Part shown: positions 25,737 through 35,194 of the stretch, in pieces
Position numbering within the stretch: position 1 is the first letter of the stretch
Layout of the letters: each line of letters opens with the position of its first letter
Source: AB-137-C09 sp964645625
GTDB lineage: Bacteria; Pseudomonadota; Zetaproteobacteria; Mariprofundales; Mariprofundaceae
Assembly: GCA_964645625.1 (NCBI GenBank)
Contig: CAZYAI010000003.1
Location: 1-64,000 of the forward strand
Direction of reading: 5' to 3'
DNA length: 64,000 bases
Notes under the pieces: generated by a model
Seen by the model: the letters and a program-made list of their open reading frames with translations, nothing else
What the model was told of the DNA's origin: nothing
Databases searched by the model: none
Translations under genes and position numbers: made by a program

Positions 25737-27335
25737 ATGAGCCTATCCAAACAAGCATTACATTGTGATTACCTAATCATCGGTAGCGGAGCCGCTGGAC
25801 TACTTACGGCGCAACAGTTAGCCGAACATGGTTCGGTAATCCTAATTAACAAAGGCTCGTTTGCCGAATCCAACACCTACCATGCACAAGGTGGTATTGC
25901 AGGCGTTGCCGATGCGGCAGATTGCGCGGAAAATCATATTCGTGACACACTGCGCGCTGGTGCGGGGTTGTGCCATGAAGATGTTGCCAAAACCATTGCA
26001 GAAGCTGGCGGTGATGTTATTCGACAGCTACAAGCAATGGGAACACCCTTTGATGACGATGAACAAGGTCTGCATTTAACGCGGGAGGGCGGTCACAGTC
26101 ACCGCCGTGTTGCCCATGCTCAAGATGCCACAGGCAAGGCAATCAGCGATACCTTGCGTCAGCATGTGCAAGATCACCCTCGCATCACCTGCCTTAGTCA
26201 CCATACTGCCATCGACCTCATCACCAGCCGCAGGCTTGGTCGCCATGATGGTCACAATCGCTGTTTGGGGGCTTACATTCTTAGCCCCAAACAAGCGATC
26301 ATCACCGTTGCAGCTAAGGCCACGGTATTGGCAACTGGCGGTGCGGGTAAAGTGTATATGTACACCTCCAACCCTCATGTGGCAACGGGTGATGGTATTG
26401 CTATGGCGTGGCGTGCAGGCTGCCCTGTGATGAATATGGAGTTCATTCAATTTCACCCTACCTGTTTATTCCATGCGACGGCACCAACGATGTTGCTAAG
26501 CGAGGCTTTACGTGGTGAAGGCGCGTTCTTGGTTGATCGCCAAGGCCACCGTTTTACCTTTGATTATGATGAACGCGGCGAATTGGCATCGCGTGATATT
26601 GTCGCACGCGCTATTGACCACGAAATGAAGAAACAAGGGCGTGATTGCATGTACTTGGATGCACGCCCCTTAGGTGCTGACAAAATCCTTCAGCACTTCC
26701 CCAATATCCACCAACGATTGATGGATTTGGGGATTGATATGCGTGTACAAACCGTACCGATTGTACCAGCAGCGCATTATATATGTGGCGGTGTTGCCAC
26801 CGATGTTGCAGGACGCACACCCATAGAGCAGTTGTATGTGATTGGTGAATCTGCCTGTACGGGTTTACATGGTGCCAACCGGCTTGCCAGCAACTCCCTG
26901 CTTGAATGTATGGTCATGGCCGAAGCGTGCTGTGCCCATATCATCGCACAAGCAGAATCATGCGACCATACCCAATTACCCGCTTGGGATGACGCAGGTG
27001 TCACCCCAGAAATGGATCGCGTGCAAATCAAGCAAAACTGGGACGAAATTCGTGCTACGATGGCAAACTACGTAGGTATTGTGCGTTCAAGGCATTTGTT
27101 ACGCAATGCGCGGCGACGTTTACATTTGATTCACGATGAAATTGCCAGCTACTATTGGCAACATCCACTGAGCCGCGATCTGATTGAACTACGCAATTTA
27201 TGCTTGGTCGCAGAACTCATCGTCCGTTCAGCACAACAGCGCGAAGAATCACGCGGACTGCATTACTCCACCGACTTCCCACACAGTGATCCAGCGCAAG
27301 CACATGACACACTACTCAAACCAGAGGTATTATAA
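25737..27335 (+). CDS. nadB: L-aspartate oxidase
   Basis: FAD enzyme that oxidises L-aspartate to iminoaspartate, the first step of de novo NAD synthesis. The 532-aa protein has the dinucleotide fold IIGSGAAGLLTAQQLA, the HAQGGIAGV flavin contact, EGGHSHRRVAHAQDATG, the active region QFHPTCLF and GANRLASNSLLE near the end of the FAD domain, then the helical C-terminal domain with SRHLLRNARRRL. Length is normal. nadA and nadC are not adjacent; cutA overlaps its stop by one base. Confidence 0.97.
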   Translation: MSLSKQALHCDYLIIGSGAAGLLTAQQLAEHGSVILINKGSFAESNTYHAQGGIAGVADAADCAENHIRDTLRAGAGLCHEDVAKTIAEAGGDVIRQLQAMGTPFDDDEQGLHLTREGGHSHRRVAHAQDATGKAISDTLRQHVQDHPRITCLSHHTAIDLITSRRLGRHDGHNRCLGAYILSPKQAIITVAAKATVLATGGAGKVYMYTSNPHVATGDGIAMAWRAGCPVMNMEFIQFHPTCLFHATAPTMLLSEALRGEGAFLVDRQGHRFTFDYDERGELASRDIVARAIDHEMKKQGRDCMYLDARPLGADKILQHFPNIHQRLMDLGIDMRVQTVPIVPAAHYICGGVATDVAGRTPIEQLYVIGESACTGLHGANRLASNSLLECMVMAEACCAHIIAQAESCDHTQLPAWDDAGVTPEMDRVQIKQNWDEIRATMANYVGIVRSRHLLRNARRRLHLIHDEIASYYWQHPLSRDLIELRNLCLVAELIVRSAQQREESRGLHYSTDFPHSDPAQAHDTLLKPEVL

Positions 27336-27649
27336 TGAGCACAGCCATCGTCATCGTATTAACCACCGTCAGTAACGAAACGGAAGCACAAACACTGGCA
27401 GACCACTTAATCAACAAGCATCTGGCAGCTTGTGTGCAATACAGTGTGGGTTCGTCGTGCTACCGCTGGCGCGGCACTGTACGCCACGATCAAGAGGTGA
27501 TGTTACGCATCAAAACCTACCGCGAAAAAATCCCTGCGATTCAAGCCCTAATGGATCTTCACCATCCCTATGAACTACCCGAGTTCGTAATGCTTGATGG
27601 CGAAGCAGGCGCATTCTATGGCAAATGGATGCGCGGCGAGTTATCTTAA
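27335..27649 (+). CDS. cutA: CutA divalent-cation tolerance protein
   Basis: The 104-aa product matches the small trimeric CutA1 family: VIVLTTVSNETEAQTLADHLI, LAACVQY, YRWRGTV, EVMLRIKT, PYELPEFVML and FYGKWMRGEL. CutA has been linked to copper tolerance in E. coli but its molecular role is unsettled. It shares one base with the nadB stop, so it is cotranslated with it. Confidence 0.95.
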   Translation: MSTAIVIVLTTVSNETEAQTLADHLINKHLAACVQYSVGSSCYRWRGTVRHDQEVMLRIKTYREKIPAIQALMDLHHPYELPEFVMLDGEAGAFYGKWMRGELS

Positions 27650-27650
27650 G

Positions 27651-27690
27651 ATGGAATATGTGATCCACACAATCAACAGACATGACCGTT
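27651..27690 (+). repeat. dispersed intergenic repeat, copy C (half element)
   Basis: Starts GATGGAATATGTGATCCACA two bases after the cutA stop and ends GACATGACCGTT. It matches 18752-18795 and the right half of copies A and B in the same orientation. It lies between cutA and the SNF2 gene. Confidence 0.6.
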
Positions 27691-27710
27691 AAACCAAGGA
27701 AATACACCTT

Positions 27711-30700
27711 ATGACTCATCAAAGCACCCCTCTAATTCAAGCTTTACAGCAAACCGATGCCGCCACCCAAGAGGCATTGAATGTTTTCGCTTTGGCGTGT
27801 GCACCATTAACGCTCACCGTGCTAAAAGCAGCAATGAGCAAGATGAAACTTGATACCAAAAACATCACCAGTGTATGGCGGAGCAGCTTAGTTGAAGTAA
27901 ATATCATCAAAATGGATGGCGGACGCATGGAACTTCATCCCCATGTGCATGCTTACATTCTGCAAAGTTTGGCGGCAGAAGGTCGCTATGTTGCTATGTA
28001 CCAAACGGTAAACCCCGTATATAACACGCAACACGTAACTAAAAATTTTACTGAACCACGCAAAAGTGCCTTTGCATTGTATGGTGATGATGAAAAAGCT
28101 CGTCGTGCTTCTCTGCGTTGCCCAAGCCTAGCGTTTGAGCCCAAAATGGTGGTACTCAAAAACAATGAAACCATCATACACGGGCCAAACAACCCTAAAT
28201 GGCTTGCCAGTTTAGCCGAAGATGTACGCTTTCACGTTCTTTATTGCATGGCGCAATATGGTCTTGCTGGTTATATCACGGGACTTTCTTTGCGCCAAAT
28301 CGAAGCAGAGATCAGCTCTTCAACCGAGATGATGACGCATAGCGGCGTTGTGACTTTTATGGCAGAACTACAGCTATGGCGCGGTGAAATCAATCAAGCA
28401 GAACAAGCGATTGCCTTATTAGAAGCGTATCCAGCATGGGTGATTCGTGGTCGTATCGCACTGCTGCGTGGGCAACACGCTGTTGCTAAGCAAGCATTTG
28501 AAACAGCCATCAGCCGTAGCAAAAAAGGTGACAGCTGTTTACAAGCCTATGATCCATTATTTTATGCCTTGGCATTATTGGCATGCAAAGAAAACAGCAA
28601 ACTGCAAACATTCATCGACAAACAATTGAAGCGCAAAATGATTTTAAGCGAGCATCGATTCCCTTTGACCTGCCTTAAGCGGTTTCTCGACCATAAAGCC
28701 ATGCAGAAGGACTTTGACCTCACCTTTATGATGGAACATATTCGGCAAGAACAACATGCAGCAGTAGGGATGTTACTGTTAATCTTGTTGTGCCGATGGT
28801 TGGATGTAAAACAGCCAGAGTTTTTAATCAAAGCTTCCAATTGGCATCAGTATAATGCGTCAAATGCTGAATTGTATTGGTTGTTTTGGCAGCTTGATCG
28901 GGCAACCTCGCTATCACGAGGTGCAAAACTAAGCAAGGAAGAAGCCGCAGCCATACAAGAAAGACGTCATGAGCTTGAACCAAAGCAGGTCAGCGAACAA
29001 TGGGTAAGTTTAGAAAGCTTATTACCCAAAGAGGAGCCATGGGAACGTAGCCTGCAAGCACTGCTGGCCATTGCCTCCCCAACAGCAACCCATGGCCACG
29101 GCGGCGATGCGGAGCGCATCGCTTGGATGTTCCATGTACGGCAGGATAAAAACAATATTATACTAAGTGATAATATTGAACCCCGTACACAAAAAGTACT
29201 AAAAAGTGGAGCATGGAGCAAAGGGCGAAAAGTTGCCTTAGCACGACTGATCCCGAGTGCTGAACGAGCTAGCAAATTTCCCTTCTTAACCACCCAAGAT
29301 AAAGATATTTGCGCCACCATTGAACAATATGAGATTCACGAGTGGTGGCAAAGAGAAACCATTACCGCCTTTAACCTACTTCAAACCCTGCGGGCTGCGG
29401 TTGGTCATCCGCATTTGTTGGTGAATGATGCCAACACACCCTTCCACCTAAGCCAAGGCAATATCGTGGTACAAGTACTGCGCGAATCAGGCATGATTCG
29501 TATTCGCCTTGACCCTTGGCCTGATGAGAGACGCATCGTTGCATCTGAAGATAACCCTGATCAATCTTTATTATTGCAGTGGGAAACACCGCAACGATTA
29601 ACCATTTACGATGTCACAAGTAACGTTGTACATATCGCCAACATTTTAGGCAAAGACGGTCTATGTGTCCCTGAAGCAGCGCAAGATCAAGCCTTAGAAG
29701 GTATTGCTGCCATTGCGCCGCTGCTGACGGTACATTCCGCCATTGGTGGTGAAGGTCAACAAGCCGCTGAAGTGGTCGAGGCAGACCCACGTTTGCACAT
29801 TCAGCTACAACCCATTGGCGATGGTTTGCAACTGTCCTGTTTTGTGCGTCCTTTTGGCGATGCTGCGCCACTGCTCATGCATCCTGCTGAAGGCGGAAAA
29901 ACACTGTTTACCGAGCATGATGGACGAACTTTACAAACGGAACGTGACTTAGTGAGGGAAAACGCACTCTCTCAACGTTTGTTTACCGCCGCACCACAGC
30001 TTGATAGTGAAGAAGGTTGGCATTGGCAGCTTGATGAGGCCGAAGATGCGCTGGAAGCCCTCGAAGGCGTGCAAGAACTCGGTGACGACGCAATGCTGGA
30101 ATGGCCGCAAGACCGTAAAATCACACTGGGTAAAAAAATGGATGTCGCCCAGATGAAAGTGTCTATGCATAAGCAACAAGACTGGTTCAGCATGGAAGGG
30201 GAAGTTCAAGTAAGTGAAGATCAAGTTATTGGTTTAAAACAGTTAATGCAGCTCATGGATGGTTCACCAGGGCGTTTTGTGAAGTTGGATAACGATCAGT
30301 TTCTTAACCTGAGTGATGCATTACACAAGCGTTTATCAGCATTAAAATCGATGACCGATGAGGGGCGTTTCCACGGTCTTGCTGCGGGCGCGATTGATGA
30401 TGTCATCGATGGCATGAACGTGCGCAAGAACAAAAACTGGCAATCGCATTTGGGGCAATTACAAGCATCGCAGAATTTCCAACCCGTGCTTCCTTCCACT
30501 CTGCAAGCAGAACTACGTGACTACCAATTAGAAGGTTTTTGCTGGATGTCACGTTTGGCGCATTGGGGTGCGGGCGCATGCCTCGCCGACGATATGGGCT
30601 TGGGTAAAACCGTGCAGGCACTGGCGTTGATTCTTAGCCACGCCAGCGAAGGGCCTACCTTGGTGATTGCTCCCACGTCAGTAGGCATGAACTGGGAAGA

Positions 30701-31895
30701 AGAAGCAGCGCGTTTTGCGCCCACGCTCAATGTCCATAATTTTGCCGCTAGCGACCGTAAAAGCATGATTGCTGAAGCAGGGCCATTTGACTTGGTAATC
30801 TGTAGTTATGGCCTATTGCAACGTAATGGCGCATTACTCGCCTCTCGACCTTGGCAAACCATTGTGCTGGATGAGGCGCAAGCGATTAAAAACTTTATGA
30901 CTAAACGCGCCAAAGCAGCAGTAGCTTTAGAAGCTAAGGTGCGCTTGATTACCACGGGTACCCCGATTGAGAATCATTTAGGAGAACTGTGGAGCTTGTT
31001 TGAGTTCATCAACCCTGGACTGTTAGGCAACTTAGAAAGCTTCAACCGTCGTTTTGCTAACCCTATTCAGGTGCAAGAAAACAAAGAAGTGGCGCAACGG
31101 CTGCGGCAACTGGTTCACCCCTTTGTTTTGCGCCGCCTCAAGAGCCAAGTATTAACAGAACTACCACCGCGTACCGAAGTCACTATTCACGTAGAACTTT
31201 CTGCCGAAGAACTGGCGTTGTACGAAGCCACCCGCAGGCAAGCGATTGAACGCATCCAAGAATCCAGCGGTAATAATCCTGGCGAGCAACGGATTAAAAT
31301 TTTGGCAGAAATTATGCGCTTACGCCGCGCTTGCTGCCATCCTTCGCTGGTCATGCCAGAAACCACCATCACGGGTTCTAAACTCGCAGCCTTCAGCGAA
31401 ACGATTAACGAGTTACGAGAAAGCAACCACAAAGCCTTGGTATTCAGTCAATTCGTTGGTCATCTATCCATTTTACGCAAGCACTTAGAAGAACAAAATA
31501 TCCCTTACCAATACCTTGATGGCTCGACCCCCGTGGCGCAACGCAAAAAGCGCGTCAATGCCTTCCAAGCGGGTGAAGGCGATGTGTTTCTCATCAGCCT
31601 TAAAGCTGGTGGTGCAGGATTGAATTTGACTGCTGCGGATTATGTATTGCACATGGATCCGTGGTGGAACCCAGCGGTAGAGGATCAAGCATCCGACCGC
31701 GCCCACCGCATGGGGCAAAAACGCCCAGTGACGATTTATCGCTTCATCGCCAAAAACACGGTTGAAGACAAAATCGTACAATTACATCATCAAAAGCGTG
31801 ACCTCGCCGATAGCCTATTAGAAGGCAGTGACAGCAGTGGTACATTATCGCTCAATGATATTATGAAGCTCGTAGAGGAATCTGCACAAGATTAA
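27711..31895 (+). CDS. large SNF2-family DNA-dependent ATPase
   Basis: The 1394-aa protein has a C-terminal SNF2 motor: DDMGLGKTVQALAL (motif I, near residue 958), VLDEAQAIKN (motif II, near 1053), TTGTPIENHLGELWSLFEF (motif III), VFSQFVGHL, FLISLKAGGAGLNLTAADYV and QASDRAHRMGQKRPVTIYR (motifs V-VI, near 1310-1340). The first 900 residues are unusual: a winged-helix-like start, TPR-like helices around 215-300 (AELQLWRGEINQAEQAI) and long stretches I cannot assign; no SWIM zinc finger is seen. Such motors translocate on duplex DNA and remodel bound proteins. Substrate is unknown. A perfect hairpin terminator follows. Confidence 0.88.
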   Translation: MTHQSTPLIQALQQTDAATQEALNVFALACAPLTLTVLKAAMSKMKLDTKNITSVWRSSLVEVNIIKMDGGRMELHPHVHAYILQSLAAEGRYVAMYQTVNPVYNTQHVTKNFTEPRKSAFALYGDDEKARRASLRCPSLAFEPKMVVLKNNETIIHGPNNPKWLASLAEDVRFHVLYCMAQYGLAGYITGLSLRQIEAEISSSTEMMTHSGVVTFMAELQLWRGEINQAEQAIALLEAYPAWVIRGRIALLRGQHAVAKQAFETAISRSKKGDSCLQAYDPLFYALALLACKENSKLQTFIDKQLKRKMILSEHRFPLTCLKRFLDHKAMQKDFDLTFMMEHIRQEQHAAVGMLLLILLCRWLDVKQPEFLIKASNWHQYNASNAELYWLFWQLDRATSLSRGAKLSKEEAAAIQERRHELEPKQVSEQWVSLESLLPKEEPWERSLQALLAIASPTATHGHGGDAERIAWMFHVRQDKNNIILSDNIEPRTQKVLKSGAWSKGRKVALARLIPSAERASKFPFLTTQDKDICATIEQYEIHEWWQRETITAFNLLQTLRAAVGHPHLLVNDANTPFHLSQGNIVVQVLRESGMIRIRLDPWPDERRIVASEDNPDQSLLLQWETPQRLTIYDVTSNVVHIANILGKDGLCVPEAAQDQALEGIAAIAPLLTVHSAIGGEGQQAAEVVEADPRLHIQLQPIGDGLQLSCFVRPFGDAAPLLMHPAEGGKTLFTEHDGRTLQTERDLVRENALSQRLFTAAPQLDSEEGWHWQLDEAEDALEALEGVQELGDDAMLEWPQDRKITLGKKMDVAQMKVSMHKQQDWFSMEGEVQVSEDQVIGLKQLMQLMDGSPGRFVKLDNDQFLNLSDALHKRLSALKSMTDEGRFHGLAAGAIDDVIDGMNVRKNKNWQSHLGQLQASQNFQPVLPSTLQAELRDYQLEGFCWMSRLAHWGAGACLADDMGLGKTVQALALILSHASEGPTLVIAPTSVGMNWEEEAARFAPTLNVHNFAASDRKSMIAEAGPFDLVICSYGLLQRNGALLASRPWQTIVLDEAQAIKNFMTKRAKAAVALEAKVRLITTGTPIENHLGELWSLFEFINPGLLGNLESFNRRFANPIQVQENKEVAQRLRQLVHPFVLRRLKSQVLTELPPRTEVTIHVELSAEELALYEATRRQAIERIQESSGNNPGEQRIKILAEIMRLRRACCHPSLVMPETTITGSKLAAFSETINELRESNHKALVFSQFVGHLSILRKHLEEQNIPYQYLDGSTPVAQRKKRVNAFQAGEGDVFLISLKAGGAGLNLTAADYVLHMDPWWNPAVEDQASDRAHRMGQKRPVTIYRFIAKNTVEDKIVQLHHQKRDLADSLLEGSDSSGTLSLNDIMKLVEESAQD

Positions 31896-31928
31896 CCACC
31901 AAGGTTTAACCATCCAGCTAAAAGCATT

Positions 31929-31963
31929 CTCCGAATTTCGGAAGCATTAACCGAAATTCGGAG
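31929..31963 (+). terminator. perfect 13-bp hairpin after the SNF2 gene
   Basis: CTCCGAATTTCGG and CCGAAATTCGGAG are exact inverse complements around the loop AAGCATTAA, followed by CTTTGTTT. The T run is broken, so termination may be partial. Each arm is itself nearly palindromic. Between here and thiC (31964-32151) no gene is seen, and I find no THI-box riboswitch pattern. Confidence 0.65.
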
Positions 31964-32151
31964 CTTTGTTTCGCTCAGCAGCTACAAGGTAATGGGCATG
32001 GCGTTTTTTTGAGCGAATCACACTACTACGTTAATAAAGCAAGCACGCCTTTGGTGCAAAATAAAGGATGTCACTTTTATTCCCGCGCTGCCTTTCGCTG
32101 TTTCTGACGGCGTGGCTGGGTTAGCATGCGGCGCGACACTGGAGGCTTGCA

Positions 32152-34020
32152 TTGAATACAACCGAAATAATCCCTGAACAGTTGGATCAGACTGGTAACG
32201 AGGCGCGCCAGCCTTACCCTAATTCACGTAAAATTTATGTAGAAGGAAGCCGCGCGGACATTCGTGTGCCGATGCGGGAAATCACCCTTTCCCCCACGCA
32301 AACACGCAATGGCGATGAAGTGAATCCACCGGTACTGGTTTATGATACATCAGGACCTTATACCGACCCCGAAATCACGTTAAGTTTAGAGCAAGGCTTG
32401 CCTGACATCCGTAGCGCATGGATTGAGGAACGTAACGATACTGAAATTTTAACAGGCTTAAGTTCTGCCTATGGTCAGCAACGTCGCGACGATCAAGCAT
32501 TGGATAGTTTGCGCTTTACGCATATTCGCTCACCCCGCAAGGCGGTTGCTGGTGGCAATGTTAGCCAGATGCATTATGCACGGCAGGGCATCATAACACC
32601 CGAAATGGAATACGTAGCGATTCGCGAGAATCAACAACGCGAAGCACAAGCAGACATTGCGCCACAACACCCTGGGCAATCCTTTGGTGCCAGTATTCCC
32701 AAGACAATTACCGCTGAATTTGTCCGTGACGAAGTAGCGCGTGGTCGTGCGATTATTCCTGCAAACATCAACCACCCTGAATTAGAGCCCATGATTATTG
32801 GCCGTAACTTCTTGGTTAAAATCAATGGTAACATCGGCAATTCCGCGCTCGGCTCTTCGATTGAAGAAGAAGTAGAAAAAATGACCTGGGCAACGCGTTG
32901 GGGTGCAGATACCATTATGGATCTGTCAACGGGTAAAAACATCCACGAAACCCGCGAATGGATCATTCGTAACGCTGCCGTGCCGATTGGTACAGTGCCG
33001 ATTTATCAGGCGTTAGAAAAAGTCGATGGCATTGCCGAAAATTTAACATGGGAAATCTTCCGTGACACATTGATTGAACAGGCAGAACAAGGGGTCGATT
33101 ACTTCACCATTCATGCCGGCGTATTGCTGCGTTATGTGCCACTGACGGCACGCCGCTTGGCAGGCATCGTCTCTCGTGGCGGTTCGATTATGGCAAAATG
33201 GTGTCTTTCTCACCACAAAGAAAATTTCCTTTACACCCATTTTGAAGAAATTTGCGCGATTATGAAAGCTTATGATGTATCATTTTCTTTGGGTGATGGT
33301 TTACGTCCTGGGTCGGTTGCCGATGCCAATGATGAAGCACAACTGGGCGAACTTCGCACCTTGGGTGAACTCACGGCGATTGCGTGGAAACATGATGTAC
33401 AGGTCATGATTGAAGGACCTGGTCATGTGCCTATGCAGATGATTAAAGAAAACATGGACATTCAGCTCGAATGCTGTGATGAAGCACCGTTTTATACCTT
33501 AGGCCCTCTCACCACCGATATTGCCCCTGGTTATGATCATATTACCTCGGCTATTGGTGCTGCCCAAATTGGTTGGTATGGCTGTGCCATGCTCTGTTAC
33601 GTTACACCGAAGGAACATTTAGGATTGCCGAATCGCGATGATGTAAAAACAGGCGTGATCACCTATAAATTAGCGGCTCATGCGGCTGATTTGGCAAAAG
33701 GACACCCTGGCGCGCAACACCGCGATAATGCTTTGAGCAAGGCACGTTTTGAGTTCCGTTGGGAAGATCAATTCAACCTAAGTCTAGACCCTGACACGGC
33801 GCGTAGTTACCACGACGAAACCCTGCCCAAAGATTCGGCTAAAGTAGCACATTTCTGCTCGATGTGTGGGCCTAAGTTCTGTTCTATGAAGATCACCCAA
33901 GATGTGCGTGATTATGCCGCAGAGCATGGTTTAGACTCTGATAAAGCCTTAGATGAAGGCATGCGCGAGCAGTCAGAAAGCTTTAATGCCCAAGGTGGGG
34001 ATATTTACCACAAAGCCTGA
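32152..34020 (+). CDS. thiC: phosphomethylpyrimidine synthase ThiC
   Basis: Radical SAM enzyme that converts aminoimidazole ribotide to the thiamine pyrimidine. The 622-aa product is full length with the N-terminal extension (YPNSRKIYVEG), the core DLSTGKNIHETREWIIRN, GDGLRPGSVADANDEAQ, MIEGPGHVPMQMIKENM and the C-terminal cluster motif CSMCGPKFCSMKI. The start is TTG with GGAGG 6 bp upstream. A CBS-domain gene follows at 57 bp. The Fe-S cluster makes it a client of the SUF system. Confidence 0.97.
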   Translation: MNTTEIIPEQLDQTGNEARQPYPNSRKIYVEGSRADIRVPMREITLSPTQTRNGDEVNPPVLVYDTSGPYTDPEITLSLEQGLPDIRSAWIEERNDTEILTGLSSAYGQQRRDDQALDSLRFTHIRSPRKAVAGGNVSQMHYARQGIITPEMEYVAIRENQQREAQADIAPQHPGQSFGASIPKTITAEFVRDEVARGRAIIPANINHPELEPMIIGRNFLVKINGNIGNSALGSSIEEEVEKMTWATRWGADTIMDLSTGKNIHETREWIIRNAAVPIGTVPIYQALEKVDGIAENLTWEIFRDTLIEQAEQGVDYFTIHAGVLLRYVPLTARRLAGIVSRGGSIMAKWCLSHHKENFLYTHFEEICAIMKAYDVSFSLGDGLRPGSVADANDEAQLGELRTLGELTAIAWKHDVQVMIEGPGHVPMQMIKENMDIQLECCDEAPFYTLGPLTTDIAPGYDHITSAIGAAQIGWYGCAMLCYVTPKEHLGLPNRDDVKTGVITYKLAAHAADLAKGHPGAQHRDNALSKARFEFRWEDQFNLSLDPDTARSYHDETLPKDSAKVAHFCSMCGPKFCSMKITQDVRDYAAEHGLDSDKALDEGMREQSESFNAQGGDIYHKA

Positions 34021-34033
34021 TTGGCTTACCATA

Positions 34034-34063
34034 GCGCACGGCTGGCGTAAGGTCGCCGTGCGC
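34034..34063 (+). other. 9-bp inverted repeat before the CBS-domain gene
   Basis: GCGCACGGC (34034-34042) and GCCGTGCGC (34055-34063) are perfect inverse complements with a 12-nt loop and sit 14 bp after the thiC stop. There is no T run. The right arm ends 3 bp before the AAGGAG ribosome site, so the hairpin could limit translation or protect the upstream mRNA end. Confidence 0.7.
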
Positions 34064-34077
34064 CCAAGGAGAATACC

Positions 34078-34536
34078 ATGCAGTTAGCAAAAGATATGAT
34101 GAATGCCGAGCCACCCTATTGTTTGTTGGACACAGCAGTGGAAGAAATCATCCAACGTTTCTCGGATGAACAACTAAGCGGCATGCTGGTGGTGGATCAA
34201 GACGACCGCCTGCGTGGTGTGATTACAGAGTCTGATTTGGTCGAACAGCAGGCGCGCCTGCATGTACCCACCGCCATGGTCTTGTTTGATATGATTGTGC
34301 CGCTTGGCGAAGAGCGTTTTGAACAAGAATTAAAACGCCTGCAAGCCTTACAAGCAGCAGATTTAATGGTCGAGCATGTAAGCACGGTCGCACCGGATGA
34401 TGGTTTGGACATCATTGCAACGCTGATGAGTGATGCACATGTACATCACCTTCCTGTGGTTGAAGATGGCATCGTCGTGGGTGTTATTTCTCGTCATGAC
34501 GTAGTAAAAGCATTGGCTGAATCGCGCAAACGTTAA
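34078..34536 (+). CDS. CBS-domain pair protein
   Basis: The 152-aa soluble product consists of two CBS motifs (about 7-55: MLVVDQDDRLRGVITESDLVEQQ; about 95-150: HHLPVVEDGIVVGVISRHDVVKAL) joined by a helical insertion. Paired CBS motifs bind adenine nucleotides and act as energy sensors. No effector domain is attached, so a partner in trans is probable. AAGGAG lies 7 bp before ATG. Confidence 0.9.
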   Translation: MQLAKDMMNAEPPYCLLDTAVEEIIQRFSDEQLSGMLVVDQDDRLRGVITESDLVEQQARLHVPTAMVLFDMIVPLGEERFEQELKRLQALQAADLMVEHVSTVAPDDGLDIIATLMSDAHVHHLPVVEDGIVVGVISRHDVVKALAESRKR

Positions 34537-34609
34537 TTAAGTCGTGCGAAGAGATACAATAAACTCTATCGGCAGTACCATCTTCATAGTATGGCGGTAG
34601 TATTGCCCT

Positions 34610-35194
34610 GTGCTTGATTCTTATCGCCTCCCTTTTTTATTGTATGCCTGTTTGCTGATACTCATCATTGGGGTACAGCCTGCCTTGGCAAGCCCTAAGC
34701 CTCAGCCTACGGCCGATGTTCATGTAACCGTGGACGATACGGTAGTTTATTGTGACAGCTACTCCCAAGTGCCACGCCAGCGCGTTCGCTCCCTGTTAAA
34801 TGAAGGTGCTATTGTATCGACCAGTTGGCAGTTAAGTGTTGATCGTGAGCGTAGTTATTGGCTAAATAAACGCGTGGGTTATGTAGAAGTCATCCATCAA
34901 GTTACGCCAGACCTTATTGCTAAAAGCTGGGTTTTGCTTGATGTGACAACGGGAATCAGCAAAACCACACGTTCATTGAACCATGCTCTCAACTTTCTTT
35001 TAACCATGAAGTCGATACCTGTAGTTGACCGTAGCCTATTACAACCAACAAATACTGAGCCAGAACAAGCAACATCCCGCTATCTCTTACGTGCACGTCT
35101 GTATGTGCATGATGGCGTCATCAATACCGCACCTTGGCGCAGTTTTTTACGTTTAGGTAAAACCGTTGGTGTTAAGGAATTCTCCTTGCCATGA
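34610..35194 (+). CDS. DUF4390 periplasmic protein
   Basis: The 194-aa product begins with a signal-anchor (YACLLILIIGVQPALA) and continues as a beta-rich domain with LNEGAIVSTSWQLSVDRERSYWLNK and RYLLRARLYVHDG, in the manner of DUF4390 proteins, which are commonly encoded before NtrY-type kinases. The start is GTG with a weak ribosome site. It overlaps ntrY by 4 bp. I infer a periplasmic partner role for the kinase. Confidence 0.75.
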   Translation: MLDSYRLPFLLYACLLILIIGVQPALASPKPQPTADVHVTVDDTVVYCDSYSQVPRQRVRSLLNEGAIVSTSWQLSVDRERSYWLNKRVGYVEVIHQVTPDLIAKSWVLLDVTTGISKTTRSLNHALNFLLTMKSIPVVDRSLLQPTNTEPEQATSRYLLRARLYVHDGVINTAPWRSFLRLGKTVGVKEFSLP

